NCBI GenBank assembly: GCA_017308345.1
Contig: JAFKFE010000536.1
Coordinates: 1-9,472 of the forward strand
From: Alphaproteobacteria bacterium
Lineage (GTDB): Bacteria > Pseudomonadota > Alphaproteobacteria > Rhizobiales > Rhizobiaceae
Reading direction: 5' to 3'
Length of the DNA stretch: 9,472 bases
Made by a program: the position numbers and the translations under genes. Each line of letters starts with the position of its first letter. Within the stretch, counting starts at the first letter, position 1. Below the pieces are notes generated by a model. That model was not told the DNA's origin, ran no database searches, and saw only the letters and a program-made list of their open reading frames with translations. Below, one piece after another: positions 1 to 8,132 of the stretch.

Positions 1-612
1 GCCCGCCAGTTCCTGGCTGACCCGCTCGACCGCTGCCTCCAAGCGCATGCCGGCATCGGCGCAAGTGATCATCATGTCCATGAAATCCGGGAAAGCGCGG
101 CGATAGATCTGCTTCTGCTTATTCTCGAAGCGATCAAGCATGATACTCGGAATGACGATACAGCCGAGACCGATCAGGCCGGCGCCCGCGAACGAAAGGA
201 AGCCGGGCACCCGCGGCGGCAGCGCCTTTGACAAGAGAGCGTAGGTCAGCAGAAAGCCTATGGCGACAGCGCCCAGTCGGCAAAGTGTGTAGATGAGAGG
301 TGCGCTCGCGCTATAGAAGCCAGCGCGAAAGAGCTTGGCCTCGAGGGCGTCAGGCTCGTTGCGCTCCTTCTCCATCGACTTGAAATAGGCTTCGATCAGC
401 CTTTGCGCCGCGGCCTTGGCAAGACTGTCTTGTCCCAGGATCGATCGGCGATCCACTGGCCCGTCGCCGACAAGGCTGTCTGTCACTAGTCTGCGCGTCT
501 GCATCGCGGGCAGGAACACCAGCGCGCCAAACAGGAACAGAGCTCCTGCGGCGGCGAAGACAGCAAGAGAGAGGAGAAGGGTCAGGTCATCCGTGTTCGA
601 AAGCAGGCTCAC
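1..612 (-). CDS. tadC: TadC, inner-membrane platform protein of the Tad pilus (5' part, runs off left edge)
   Basis: The minus strand reads open from a GTG at 612 to the window edge, giving 204 N-terminal residues. I chose this start because a GTG two bases upstream meets an immediate TGA, and because AGGAG, overlapping the tadB stop codon, sits just before it. Hydrophobic segments lie at about residues 11-34, 106-128 and 137-159. The type II secretion F domain begins near residue 173 (FPDFMDMMITCADAGMRLE). Known role: TadC and TadB are GspF-like polytopic proteins that form the inner-membrane platform on which the TadA ATPase acts. Only 8 bases separate it from tadB, so the two are surely co-transcribed. 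The rest of the F domain and the C-terminal membrane segments lie outside the window. Its third codon positions are less GC-rich than in tadA. Assignment as TadC rather than TadB rests on gene order and on the long N-terminal part before the F domain. Confidence 0.9.
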   Translation of the reverse strand, partial: MSLLSNTDDLTLLLSLAVFAAAGALFLFGALVFLPAMQTRRLVTDSLVGDGPVDRRSILGQDSLAKAAAQRLIEAYFKSMEKERNEPDALEAKLFRAGFYSASAPLIYTLCRLGAVAIGFLLTYALLSKALPPRVPGFLSFAGAGLIGLGCIVIPSIMLDRFENKQKQIYRRAFPDFMDMMITCADAGMRLEAAVERVSQELAG

Positions 613-620
613 ACTCGCTC

Positions 621-1591
621 CTAGAAATCGAAAGTGACCATGCGATACATGATGTAGTCGCCGAGTAGCGCCCATAGCCCAAAAGCCGTGAACACCGGCA
701 GGATCAACGGGTTACCCCAGACCTTCCCATAGTAGGAGGGCGCTATGAGCATCAGGATCAAAAACATCACGATAGGAAACAGCGAGATGATCCATGCGGA
801 GGCGCGGCCCTCGGACGAAAGCGCCCTGACCTTCATCTTCAACTTCTGCCTTTCGCGCAGAACGAATGAGAGGTTCGAAAGTATCTCGGTAAGATTGCCG
901 CCCGTCTTAGCTTGAATCGAGAGCGATACTGAAAGCAGATGAAGCCCTTCAAAGCCGACACGTTCCGACAGCTTTCGCACCGCCTGCTCGATGCTGAGGC
1001 CAAAGGTGATCTCGTCGGCGACAATACCGAATTCCGTGCCAAGGGGATCTGGCATCTCACGGGCGACAAGACCTATGGCGACGGAGGCAGGATGGCCGGC
1101 GCGAAGCGAACGGACGATCATGTCCAGCGCGTCGGGCAATTGCCTGGCAAATTTTTGCACTCTCTTGTTGCGCGCCCGTCGCAGAACAAGAAGCGGAAAC
1201 ACGAAACCTACCGCGAGAAAGACCATGAACGCCACAGGCGCGGCGAGGCGGGCGAGGAACCAGAGCAGCAAGGCCAATGCCAGGCCGGCGAGAAGGAAGG
1301 ACGCGGCAAAGGTCATCGGGTTTCCGGTGACGCCGGATTGTGTGTAAAGCCGGTTCAACCAGACGAAACCGGAAATGAAATCTCCAGAATCGGTCAGGCC
1401 GCGTTCACGCAGCAGGCTTTGCAATGTCTGCTCCGCCGGCGCATCCTCGGCGAGGCGGCGCAGCCGGTGATTAACAGTGACCAGACGCGAGCGCCGACGC
1501 GTAAAGGATAGATAGAAAGCCTCGCCGGCAAGTATGATGGCAGCGGCCGCCACCACATAGATGAAGTAGAGAAGCGTCTGTCCCGTCAGCA

Positions 1592-1592
<1 letters not shown>
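621..1592 (-). CDS. tadB: TadB, inner-membrane platform protein (type II secretion F family)
   Basis: The protein has 323 residues, the usual TadB length. An N-terminal membrane segment lies at residues 7-30, a hydrophobic pair at about 96-137, the cytoplasmic F domain at about 145-270 (starting FARQLPDALDMIVRSLRAGH and containing QAKTGGNLTEILSNLS), and C-terminal membrane segments at about 267-285 and 295-316. The GG in AKTGGNL is typical of GspF/TadB proteins. By family it forms a platform with TadC that couples ATPase movement to pilin extraction from the membrane. The ATG shares one base with the tadA stop codon (TAATG), and AGGTGG lies 7 bases upstream inside tadA, so translation is probably coupled. 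The protein has no cysteine. Confidence 0.94.
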
Positions 1593-2977
<1,385 letters not shown>

Positions 2978-3258
2978 GCCGCTCGCCCCTTTTTTACCCC
3001 GGGGAAGAAACTAAGCGTTAACCACGGCAGGCACAAGCGGCCCGCCGCTCAAAGTCCGGTTATTACTTTCCACATAGTTAAAATGGGAAGCACGTACCCT
3101 TGTAACTACTTCATATGCGACTCCGGTCATCAGACTAACGTCCTAGGACCTTAGCCGTGCAAGCGACGTCAAAGCCTCTAAGCTTCTAGATATAAACAAT
3201 TATGTAGGATTTCTAATTCGACCACCAAAGGGCGCAACCATGGCTGAATTGTGAACGA

Positions 3259-3277
3259 ATGGTTAAGACGACTTGAA
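3259..3277 (-). promoter_or_regulatory. Candidate CtrA binding box (distal)
   Basis: On the minus strand this reads TTCA, seven bases, then TTAACCAT. That is 11 of 12 to the alphaproteobacterial CtrA consensus TTAA-N7-TTAACCAT, with the extended half-site perfect. On the plus strand, TGAA at 3252-3255 adds a third imperfect half-site at the same 11-base step. It lies about 30 bases upstream of the weak candidate tadA promoter and 75 bases from the second box, so it could serve either operon. The assignment rests on sequence match only. Confidence 0.5.
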
Positions 3278-3333
3278 AAACGAGGAGAATCAAGGCCTTG
3301 TCGAAATGTAAATTGGCCTTATGCGAGTATTGA

Positions 3334-3352
3334 AAGGTTAAAGCTCCGTTAA
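3334..3352 (-). promoter_or_regulatory. Candidate CtrA binding box (flp-proximal)
   Basis: On the minus strand this reads TTAA, seven bases, then TTAACCTT: 11 of 12 to TTAA-N7-TTAACCAT, with both TTAA cores perfect. It ends five bases before the TTGACA -35 element of the flp promoter, so its centre is about 50 bases upstream of the expected start, a position from which a response regulator commonly activates. CtrA controls pilA directly in Caulobacter, which makes the link to a Flp pilin gene credible. CtrA control here is an inference. Confidence 0.58.
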
Positions 3353-3357
3353 TCCGT

Positions 3358-3387
3358 TTGACACTGCTTTTTCGCACGACCTAGGAT
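3358..3387 (+). promoter_or_regulatory. Probable sigma-70 type promoter of flp
   Basis: A perfect TTGACA (3358-3363) is followed after 18 bases by TAGGAT (3382-3387), 4 of 6 to the -10 consensus; shifted by one base, CTAGGA with a 17-base spacer is also possible. Transcription would start near 3394 and leave a leader of about 78 bases before the flp ATG. It is the best match I noticed in the intergenic region and lies directly next to the proximal CtrA-like box. Confidence 0.6.
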
Positions 3388-3456
3388 TGAACGTGACGGG
3401 GGATGCTTGGGTATGGGGTTCATCCTTAGCTCTGTCTCGTCGGGTTCAAACCTCCA

Positions 3457-3463
3457 AAGGGAG
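3457..3463 (+). promoter_or_regulatory. Ribosome binding site of flp
   Basis: AAGGGAG lies 8 bases before the flp ATG and is the best-spaced ribosome site on the plus strand here, fitting an abundant product. CTCC at 3452-3455 could pair with GGAG at 3460-3463 in a 4-base stem that partly hides it; this is too short to claim as regulation. Confidence 0.7.
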
Positions 3464-3471
3464 AAATTGGC

Positions 3472-3678
3472 ATGAAGAAGCTCATGACGATGGCCCGGCA
3501 GTTCCGCGACGAAGAAAACGGCGCTGCTATGGTCGAATATTCAATCCTGATCGGCATCATCGCTGCGGCCGCAATCACAGCGATCATCGGCATCGGCACT
3601 TGGGTTACTGGCCAGTTTAGCGGCCTCTGCAGCACGCTTAATACTCAGCAGGCCGTGGCTGGAGTCACTTGCCAGTAA
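3472..3678 (+). CDS. flp: Flp type IVb pilin precursor
   Basis: The precursor has 68 residues, typical for Flp pilins. A charged leader (residues 1-17) ends at Gly17 and is followed by AAMVEYSILIGIIAAAAITA. This is the type IVb processing motif: cleavage after Gly17, Glu22 at +5 and Tyr23 at +6, then one hydrophobic helix to about residue 45. The mature pilin would be 51 residues and forms the bundled adhesive fibre after cleavage by a prepilin peptidase, which is not encoded in this window. The short C-terminal tail holds two cysteines (Cys53 and Cys67) that could close a loop of 13 residues. It is the first gene of the plus-strand operon, behind a good promoter and ribosome site, and is followed by a strong hairpin. 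Confidence 0.97.
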   Translation: MKKLMTMARQFRDEENGAAMVEYSILIGIIAAAAITAIIGIGTWVTGQFSGLCSTLNTQQAVAGVTCQ

Positions 3679-3687
3679 TCTGAGATC

Positions 3688-3717
3688 CAGGGGCCTGAGG
3701 GTAACCCCGGGCCCCTG
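3688..3717 (+). terminator. GC-rich stem-loop after flp: attenuator or mRNA 3'-end stabiliser
   Basis: CAGGGGCC (3688-3695) pairs perfectly with GGCCCCTG (3710-3717). Inside, the stem continues with a T-G wobble, a G-C pair, an A-C mismatch and two G-C pairs around a GTAA loop that fits the GNRA type. It starts 9 bases after the flp stop and ends 41 bases before the cpaB start. The following bases (acttgttact) contain only scattered T, so full intrinsic termination is doubtful. Partial read-through, or a processed and protected flp message, would give much more pilin than machinery. Confidence 0.75.
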
Positions 3718-3758
3718 ACTTGTTACTAAGTAGCTGTCGCCTTTGGGGGACCCGGCCT

Positions 3759-4787
3759 ATGAGAGCCAACACACTTATTATGATCGTTTTGGCTGGCATA
3801 TTCGGCGTGCTGGCGGTGGTCCTGGTCAACATCTGGCTGGCAGGCCAGCGCAGCGCCCTGGCTCAATCCAACGGCGTGCAAGTAAGCACCGTCGTGGTCG
3901 CGGCGGTGCCGTTGAAATTTGGCGACGCGCTGAGCACCGACAAATTGCGCGAAATTGCCTGGCCCGCCGGATCGGTGCCGACCGGCGCCTTCAAGACCGT
4001 CAAGGAGGCGATGGCCGGCAATGGCGCGCGCCAGGCGCTGCAATCCATCAGCACCAACGAACCTGTTCTCGCCGCCAAGATTACCGGCCCGGGTCAGCGC
4101 GCCACGCTGTCGGCGGTGCTCGGCGAGGGCATGAAAGCGGTTTCGATCCGCGTCAACGACGTGCTCGGCGTCGCGGGATTTGTCTTCCCGGGCGACAGGG
4201 TCGACGTGCTGCTGACGCGGGAAGTTCGTGGCAACGACGGCGCCGACAAGAGTTTCGTCGATGTGCTGCTGCAAAGCGTGAAAGTGCTGGCAGTGGACCA
4301 GGTCGCCGACGAAAGCAAGGACGCGCCGCAGGTCGTGAAAGCCGTGACGGTCGAGGTCAACACCAAGGACGCCCAGAAGCTGACGCTTGCAGCGGGCGCC
4401 GGCCAATTGTCGCTGGCCTTGCGCCAGGCCGCCGAAAGCAAGAGCGAAACGAATGAGAGGGTTACGCTTGCGGATCTGACGGCCGACACGCCGGAGGATG
4501 TCGCCAAGCGCCAGGCCGAACTCGACAGGCAAGCGGCCGAGGACGCCGCGCGCAAGCAGGCCGATCAGAAAATCGACGGTCTGGCCAAGGCGGTTGAGCG
4601 GGTCGGCAGCCAGATCGACCAGATGAGCAAGGCAAAGCCGGCTCCGGTCGTGGTTGCCGCGCCTCAGGCTCAGCAGCCGGTGAAGGAAGTGGTCAAATAC
4701 GTCCAGCCGGAACCGCCGAAGCAGGCGACGGTCGGCGTGTTCAGGGGCGTCAAGCTGGAAACATACGAAGTGCCGCGACAAGACTGA
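3759..4787 (+). CDS. cpaB: CpaB/RcpC, periplasmic Tad pilus assembly protein
   Basis: I start at the ATG at 3759 because GGGGGA lies 8 bases upstream and the protein then opens with a standard membrane anchor; an in-frame TTG at 3720 has no ribosome site and would add a non-hydrophobic cysteine-containing lead. The product has 342 residues: a membrane segment at 5-27, a SAF-like domain at about 42-108, the CpaB/RcpC block with SIRVNDVLGVAGFVFPGDRVDVLLT nearby (129-153, described by its key DRVDVLL), a charged region likely to form a coiled coil (about 246-291), a Pro/Val/Gln linker, and a C-terminal VGVFRGVKLETYEV stretch. By family it is a periplasmic protein that works with the secretin. 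It lies 51 bases before cpaC. It has no cysteine. Confidence 0.95.
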   Translation: MRANTLIMIVLAGIFGVLAVVLVNIWLAGQRSALAQSNGVQVSTVVVAAVPLKFGDALSTDKLREIAWPAGSVPTGAFKTVKEAMAGNGARQALQSISTNEPVLAAKITGPGQRATLSAVLGEGMKAVSIRVNDVLGVAGFVFPGDRVDVLLTREVRGNDGADKSFVDVLLQSVKVLAVDQVADESKDAPQVVKAVTVEVNTKDAQKLTLAAGAGQLSLALRQAAESKSETNERVTLADLTADTPEDVAKRQAELDRQAAEDAARKQADQKIDGLAKAVERVGSQIDQMSKAKPAPVVVAAPQAQQPVKEVVKYVQPEPPKQATVGVFRGVKLETYEVPRQD

Positions 4788-4838
4788 CGAGGGTCGGCGC
4801 GGCGGGGTTGCCAAAGGCAGCAAGCGGGGAGACGGGGA

Positions 4839-6284
4839 ATGAAGGGGTCTTGGGTGAGGATGGCGGCGGTCGCGCTGTCCTTCTTGGTCACGCCGGCGGT
4901 ACTCGACCATTCCGCCCGAGCGGCTGACCGGTTCATCGATGTGTCGCGTCCGTCGCTGCATCGCGTGTTCGTGCCGGTTTCCCAATCCGCCACGATCCAG
5001 GTGAACGCCACGCTGGGCGACATCGTGGTCGGCGACGAGAAGATCGCCGACGCGCAGCCGATGACCGACAAGACGCTCTACATCATCGGCAAAGCCGTCG
5101 GCACCACCACAGTCAACCTGTTTTCCGAGGACAAGCGCTCGCTCGGCGCCATCCAGATCGAGGTCGGCCAGGATGTCGGCGACATGGCGGCCGCGATCCG
5201 CCAGGTGGCGCCGAGGGCGCGCATCGAGATCGGTTCGATCAACGGCAAGGTGCGCCTGAGCGGCCACGTCAAGGACGCCGCGACTTTGGCGCAGATCGTC
5301 GAGGTGACGCAGCAATATGGGCCTGACGCCATCATCAATGCCGTGACGATCGACGACAGCGAGCAGGTCAATCTGTCGGTGCGAATCCTCGAGGCCAAGC
5401 GCAACGCCGGGCGCGATCTCGGTGTGTCGCTCAAAGGCGTCAACCGCAGCGGCAAGACGATTTGGGGCACCGGCGATGCGACCGTCGACAAGGACGGGAC
5501 CGTGCTCGGAACCGGCGACCTGGTCAGCGGGCTCTTGTCGAACAGCAGTCCATTTGCGGCGCTGATTACGCGGGTCATCGACAGCAACATCAAGGTCGAC
5601 CTGATCATCCAAGCACTCGAATCGAAAGGGGTCGTGCGCTTGCTGGCCGAACCGAACCTCACCACGGTTTCCGGCGAGACGGCCAGCTTCAACGCCGGCG
5701 GCGAAGTGCCGGTGCGCAGCGTCAACGCGCAAGGCGAGGTCGAGATCGTCTTCAAGCAGTTCGGCGTCAATCTGAACTTCACACCGGTGGTGCTGGACGA
5801 CGGCAAGATCCATATCAAGCTGGCGCCCGAAGTCAGCGACCTGACGGGCTTTACGAGCGCTGGCGATCCGATCTTCACCAACCGCAAACTGTCGACTGTA
5901 GTCGACCTCCGTGATGGCCAGAGCTTCGCGGTCGGCGGCCTGCTTTCCAGCAAGAACACAAGGCAGCAGGACCAGGTGCCATGGCTCGGCCAGGTCCCGA
6001 TCGTCGGAGCGCTCTTCCACAATTCGAGCACGCAGAAGGAAGAGACCGAGTTGGTGGTCATCGTGACGCCGCATCTCGTGCGGCCGGTCAGGCCCGGCGA
6101 ACAATTGGCGACGCCTTTCGACAAGACGAAGCCCGCCAACGATCCGGAGCTCATGCTGCTCGGCCAGCTCGAAGTCAGCAAGGACATGATCCGCAAGTAT
6201 GAGCATGGCGACGGCGTCACCGGCCCTTACGGCCACATGCTGGATGTGAAATCGAAGGACAAGCTGCTCTATGTCAAGAAGTAA
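4839..6284 (+). CDS. cpaC: CpaC/RcpA, outer-membrane secretin of the Tad pilus
   Basis: The precursor has 481 residues, with a signal peptide at 1-29 (hydrophobic core 8-21, probable cut after ARAA). A secretin N-terminal domain (about 36-108, with VGDEKIADAQ) is followed by a BON-like segment (about 113-174) and the secretin domain (about 250-416). The last shows VRLLAEPNLTTVSGETASF (266-284), GGEVPV (287-292) and the late signature VPWLGQVPIVGALF (380-393). It forms the ring through which the Flp fibre leaves the cell. Residues 417-481 extend past the domain and could bind a pilotin. GGGGAGA lies 6 bases before the ATG. The stop overlaps the next gene by 14 bases. It has no cysteine. Confidence 0.97.
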   Translation: MKGSWVRMAAVALSFLVTPAVLDHSARAADRFIDVSRPSLHRVFVPVSQSATIQVNATLGDIVVGDEKIADAQPMTDKTLYIIGKAVGTTTVNLFSEDKRSLGAIQIEVGQDVGDMAAAIRQVAPRARIEIGSINGKVRLSGHVKDAATLAQIVEVTQQYGPDAIINAVTIDDSEQVNLSVRILEAKRNAGRDLGVSLKGVNRSGKTIWGTGDATVDKDGTVLGTGDLVSGLLSNSSPFAALITRVIDSNIKVDLIIQALESKGVVRLLAEPNLTTVSGETASFNAGGEVPVRSVNAQGEVEIVFKQFGVNLNFTPVVLDDGKIHIKLAPEVSDLTGFTSAGDPIFTNRKLSTVVDLRDGQSFAVGGLLSSKNTRQQDQVPWLGQVPIVGALFHNSSTQKEETELVVIVTPHLVRPVRPGEQLATPFDKTKPANDPELMLLGQLEVSKDMIRKYEHGDGVTGPYGHMLDVKSKDKLLYVKK

Positions 6285-6573
6285 GCTCCTGCTCATCCTT
6301 CTCGGCACCAGCCTGCTCGCGGGCTGCGCGGCCGACTATCTGAACAATTACGACACGATGACGCTGGCATCGGGCGACTCGCAGAAAGCCAATCAGCTGC
6401 TGCAGACGGTCGATCCGTACAACCCGGCTTCGAACAATACGAAGATCGAGGGCAATGGCGCGCGCTCCGTCGGCGTCGTGCAGAAATACAAGCTTCCGCC
6501 AAGCACGTCCGCGCCGGCGACGAACATGACAGTCAATGTCGGGCCGTCGGCTGCAACGAGCGCGGCCAACTGA
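6271..6573 (+). CDS. Small Tad-locus lipoprotein overlapping the secretin gene
   Basis: The protein has 100 residues. A classical lipoprotein signal (hydrophobic 6-16) ends in the lipobox LLAG before Cys19; Ala at +2 predicts the outer membrane. The mature part has the block ASGDSQKANQLLQTVDPYNP (33-52), then NNTKIEGNGARSVGVVQKY (55-73) and a Ser/Thr/Ala-rich tail. From memory this resembles a short lipoprotein family found in rhizobial tad loci with a pattern like D-P-W-P, N-T-x-I and E-R-Y; I cannot confirm this here. It is far shorter than CpaD, although it sits where cpaD usually does. Its ATG lies inside the last codons of cpaC, with GAAGGA 11 bases upstream, so the two are translationally coupled. 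A role as accessory or pilotin for the secretin is an inference. Confidence 0.8.
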   Translation: MSRSKLLLILLGTSLLAGCAADYLNNYDTMTLASGDSQKANQLLQTVDPYNPASNNTKIEGNGARSVGVVQKYKLPPSTSAPATNMTVNVGPSAATSAAN

Positions 6574-6639
6574 GCAGAAGGATGCGGGGGGTTGCGCCAG
6601 GCGACGAGGGCGGGCGCAGGACGAAAAGAGAGTAAGGTC

Positions 6640-8127
6640 ATGTTGGGGACCATACGCAAATTCTGGCGCGATCAGCGCGGCATAGCGCTCGTCCTTGTCA
6701 GCATCATGCTGCCGGCAATCATCGGCTTTTCGCTTCTCGTTATCGACATGAGCAGGGCCAACAATCTGCATAATGATTTGCAGAAGGCGGCCGACGCGTT
6801 CGCGCTTGCCGGCGCGGCAGAACTGGACGGCACGACGGGTGCTTGGGGTCGGGCTGAACGAGCCATGGCGACGCTGGTCAGCAATGAAAGCAACTTCTCC
6901 ACGTCCGGCCGAAATCCCCTGACATCAGGGCAGCCAGGCGGCACCCAGCGGTGCAACAGTTCGGGGAATATCTCCTGGTGTTTCCTCAAGACTCTTCCCA
7001 ACGACAACGTCGCCATAACGACAGCCAATTACGCCAACACCGACCCTGCAGCAGGCGAGTTGGAAACCCGATTCGTTCAAGTGAAGGTGACACCGTTCGG
7101 GTTTGCGGCAATTTTCCCCGTCTCCTTCCTATCTTCATCGAGCACCGGCGAATTCAATGTGGGCGCCACCGCGGTAGCCGGCTTCACGTCGAGCGTTTGC
7201 GACTACACGCCTGTCTTCATGTGCAATCCGTACGAGGATACCAGTATCACCGGGGGCGTGACACTGGAGCAGGCGGCGCAAAGCAGGCAATATCGTCGGC
7301 GCCAAATCGTGCTGCGCGGCGACGGTTCCTACGCGCCGGGCAACTTCGCTTTCCTGTCCTCGCCGTTTGGAAACGGGGCCAACGAGCTCGAAAAGATGCT
7401 CGCCGATTCCAAGCCGCAGAATTGCTATTCGCGCGATGGCGTCCAAACAGAGCCGGGGCAAAACTCCGGTCCCGTGCTGGACGGAATCAACTCGCGGTTC
7501 GGCATCAACTCTTCCAACTATTCGGACGGACCCGCGGTCAACGTGCGCAAGGGCGCGATAAACTGGGACCAGTATGTCGCGGACAACAAGGTCACCTACC
7601 AAACCGATCCAACCAAAGGGATCGGCCTTGAACGCGATTCGTGCCAGATTTCTGGCACCTGCACGATGATGGGCGGTCGGATGGGCGCCGGCGATTGGAA
7701 TTTCGCGCGATATTGGGCCGCCAACCATCCCACCCGTGCCGTTCCCTCGGCCCTGTCGGGCACCGGCGCCGACCTTCCGACCCGCTACGAGGTCTATCGC
7801 TACGAGATCGACAACAATATCTACCAGGATGCTTCTGTCGGCGGCGAAAAAGGCACTCCCCCGGCGGGAGCAGGCACGCCGATCACCACCTCCGACCGCC
7901 GCTTGCTGTACGGCGCGATCCTGGACTGCAACGCCCTCCAGACCAGCGGCGTGAGTTTCAAGGGCCGCGCGACCGTTCCTGTCAGGCGCTTCGGCAGCTT
8001 CTTCATCACCGAGCCGATCAAGGACAACGGCAAGAATATCTATGTCGAGCTCGTCGACATCACCGGCAAAGGCGGTCGAGGGACGCTGGACAATTATCTG
8101 CGCGACGAAGCGCAGCTCTACAGGTGA
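6640..8127 (+). CDS. tadG: TadG-like pilus assembly protein with cysteine-rich exported region
   Basis: I start at the ATG at 6640, which gives 495 residues and a proper N-terminus; an in-frame TTG at 6592 would put 16 charged residues in front without a ribosome site. AAGAGAG lies 7 bases upstream. The N-terminus (FWRDQRG, then a hydrophobic segment at about 15-36) and the following DMSRANNLHNDLQKAADAFALAGAAEL block match the TadE/TadG-like domain. The rest is exported and has eight cysteines (105, 114, 187, 195, 262, 335, 341, 430), enough for four disulfides. I see no clear von Willebrand A metal site of the DxSxS type, which many full TadG proteins have. Unlike the neighbouring pseudopilins there is no Glu at +5 after Gly14, so it may stay as a membrane-anchored protein. 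The function of the large domain is unknown. Confidence 0.83.
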   Translation: MLGTIRKFWRDQRGIALVLVSIMLPAIIGFSLLVIDMSRANNLHNDLQKAADAFALAGAAELDGTTGAWGRAERAMATLVSNESNFSTSGRNPLTSGQPGGTQRCNSSGNISWCFLKTLPNDNVAITTANYANTDPAAGELETRFVQVKVTPFGFAAIFPVSFLSSSSTGEFNVGATAVAGFTSSVCDYTPVFMCNPYEDTSITGGVTLEQAAQSRQYRRRQIVLRGDGSYAPGNFAFLSSPFGNGANELEKMLADSKPQNCYSRDGVQTEPGQNSGPVLDGINSRFGINSSNYSDGPAVNVRKGAINWDQYVADNKVTYQTDPTKGIGLERDSCQISGTCTMMGGRMGAGDWNFARYWAANHPTRAVPSALSGTGADLPTRYEVYRYEIDNNIYQDASVGGEKGTPPAGAGTPITTSDRRLLYGAILDCNALQTSGVSFKGRATVPVRRFGSFFITEPIKDNGKNIYVELVDITGKGGRGTLDNYLRDEAQLYR

Positions 8128-8132
8128 CGGCG

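Larger units (their letters stand above)
2978..3471. promoter_or_regulatory. Divergent intergenic region between tadA and flp
   Basis: I see no convincing gene in these 494 bases. The stretch from about 3060 to 3360 is clearly richer in A and T than the flanking genes, as expected for control DNA. It contains two CtrA-like boxes (3259-3277 and 3334-3352), a good promoter reading towards flp (3358-3387), and two single CtrA-like half-sites nearer tadA: TTAACCAC at 3018-3025 on the plus strand and TTAACTAT on the minus strand at 3081-3074, each 7 of 8 to TTAACCAT. A 10-base palindrome, GTCCTAGGAC, lies at 3140-3149. For tadA the best promoter I can offer is weak: TTGGTG (3228-3223) and CATAAT (3204-3199) on the minus strand with an 18-base spacer, which would leave a leader of about 215 bases. 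No riboswitch or tRNA is recognisable. Confidence 0.75.

Noticed and set aside
939..1511. Plus-strand open frames opposite tadB and tadA (for example 939-1511 and 1631-2434)
   Set aside because: They are shadows of well-supported minus-strand genes with no family features of their own.
3234..3241. GCAACCAT as a third CtrA-type site
   Set aside because: It is only 6 of 8 and has no partner half-site at the correct spacing.
3387..3620. Open frame from a TTG at 3387 overlapping flp in another frame
   Set aside because: It starts inside the flp promoter's -10 element, has no ribosome site, and overlaps a certain pilin gene.
3720..3758. TTG at 3720 as the cpaB start
   Set aside because: It lies just after the flp hairpin without a ribosome site and would spoil the N-terminal membrane anchor; the ATG at 3759 has GGGGGA at good spacing.
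3726..6308. A very long minus-strand open frame (860 codons) opposite cpaB and cpaC
   Set aside because: It is antisense to two clearly recognisable genes, is rich in Arg, His, Asp and Leu in a low-complexity way, and is explained by strong GC bias at third positions.
6593..6618. Six-base inverted repeat TGCGCC / GGCGCA in the gap before the TadG-like gene
   Set aside because: The stem is short with a 14-base loop and no T tract in GC-rich DNA; chance is likely.
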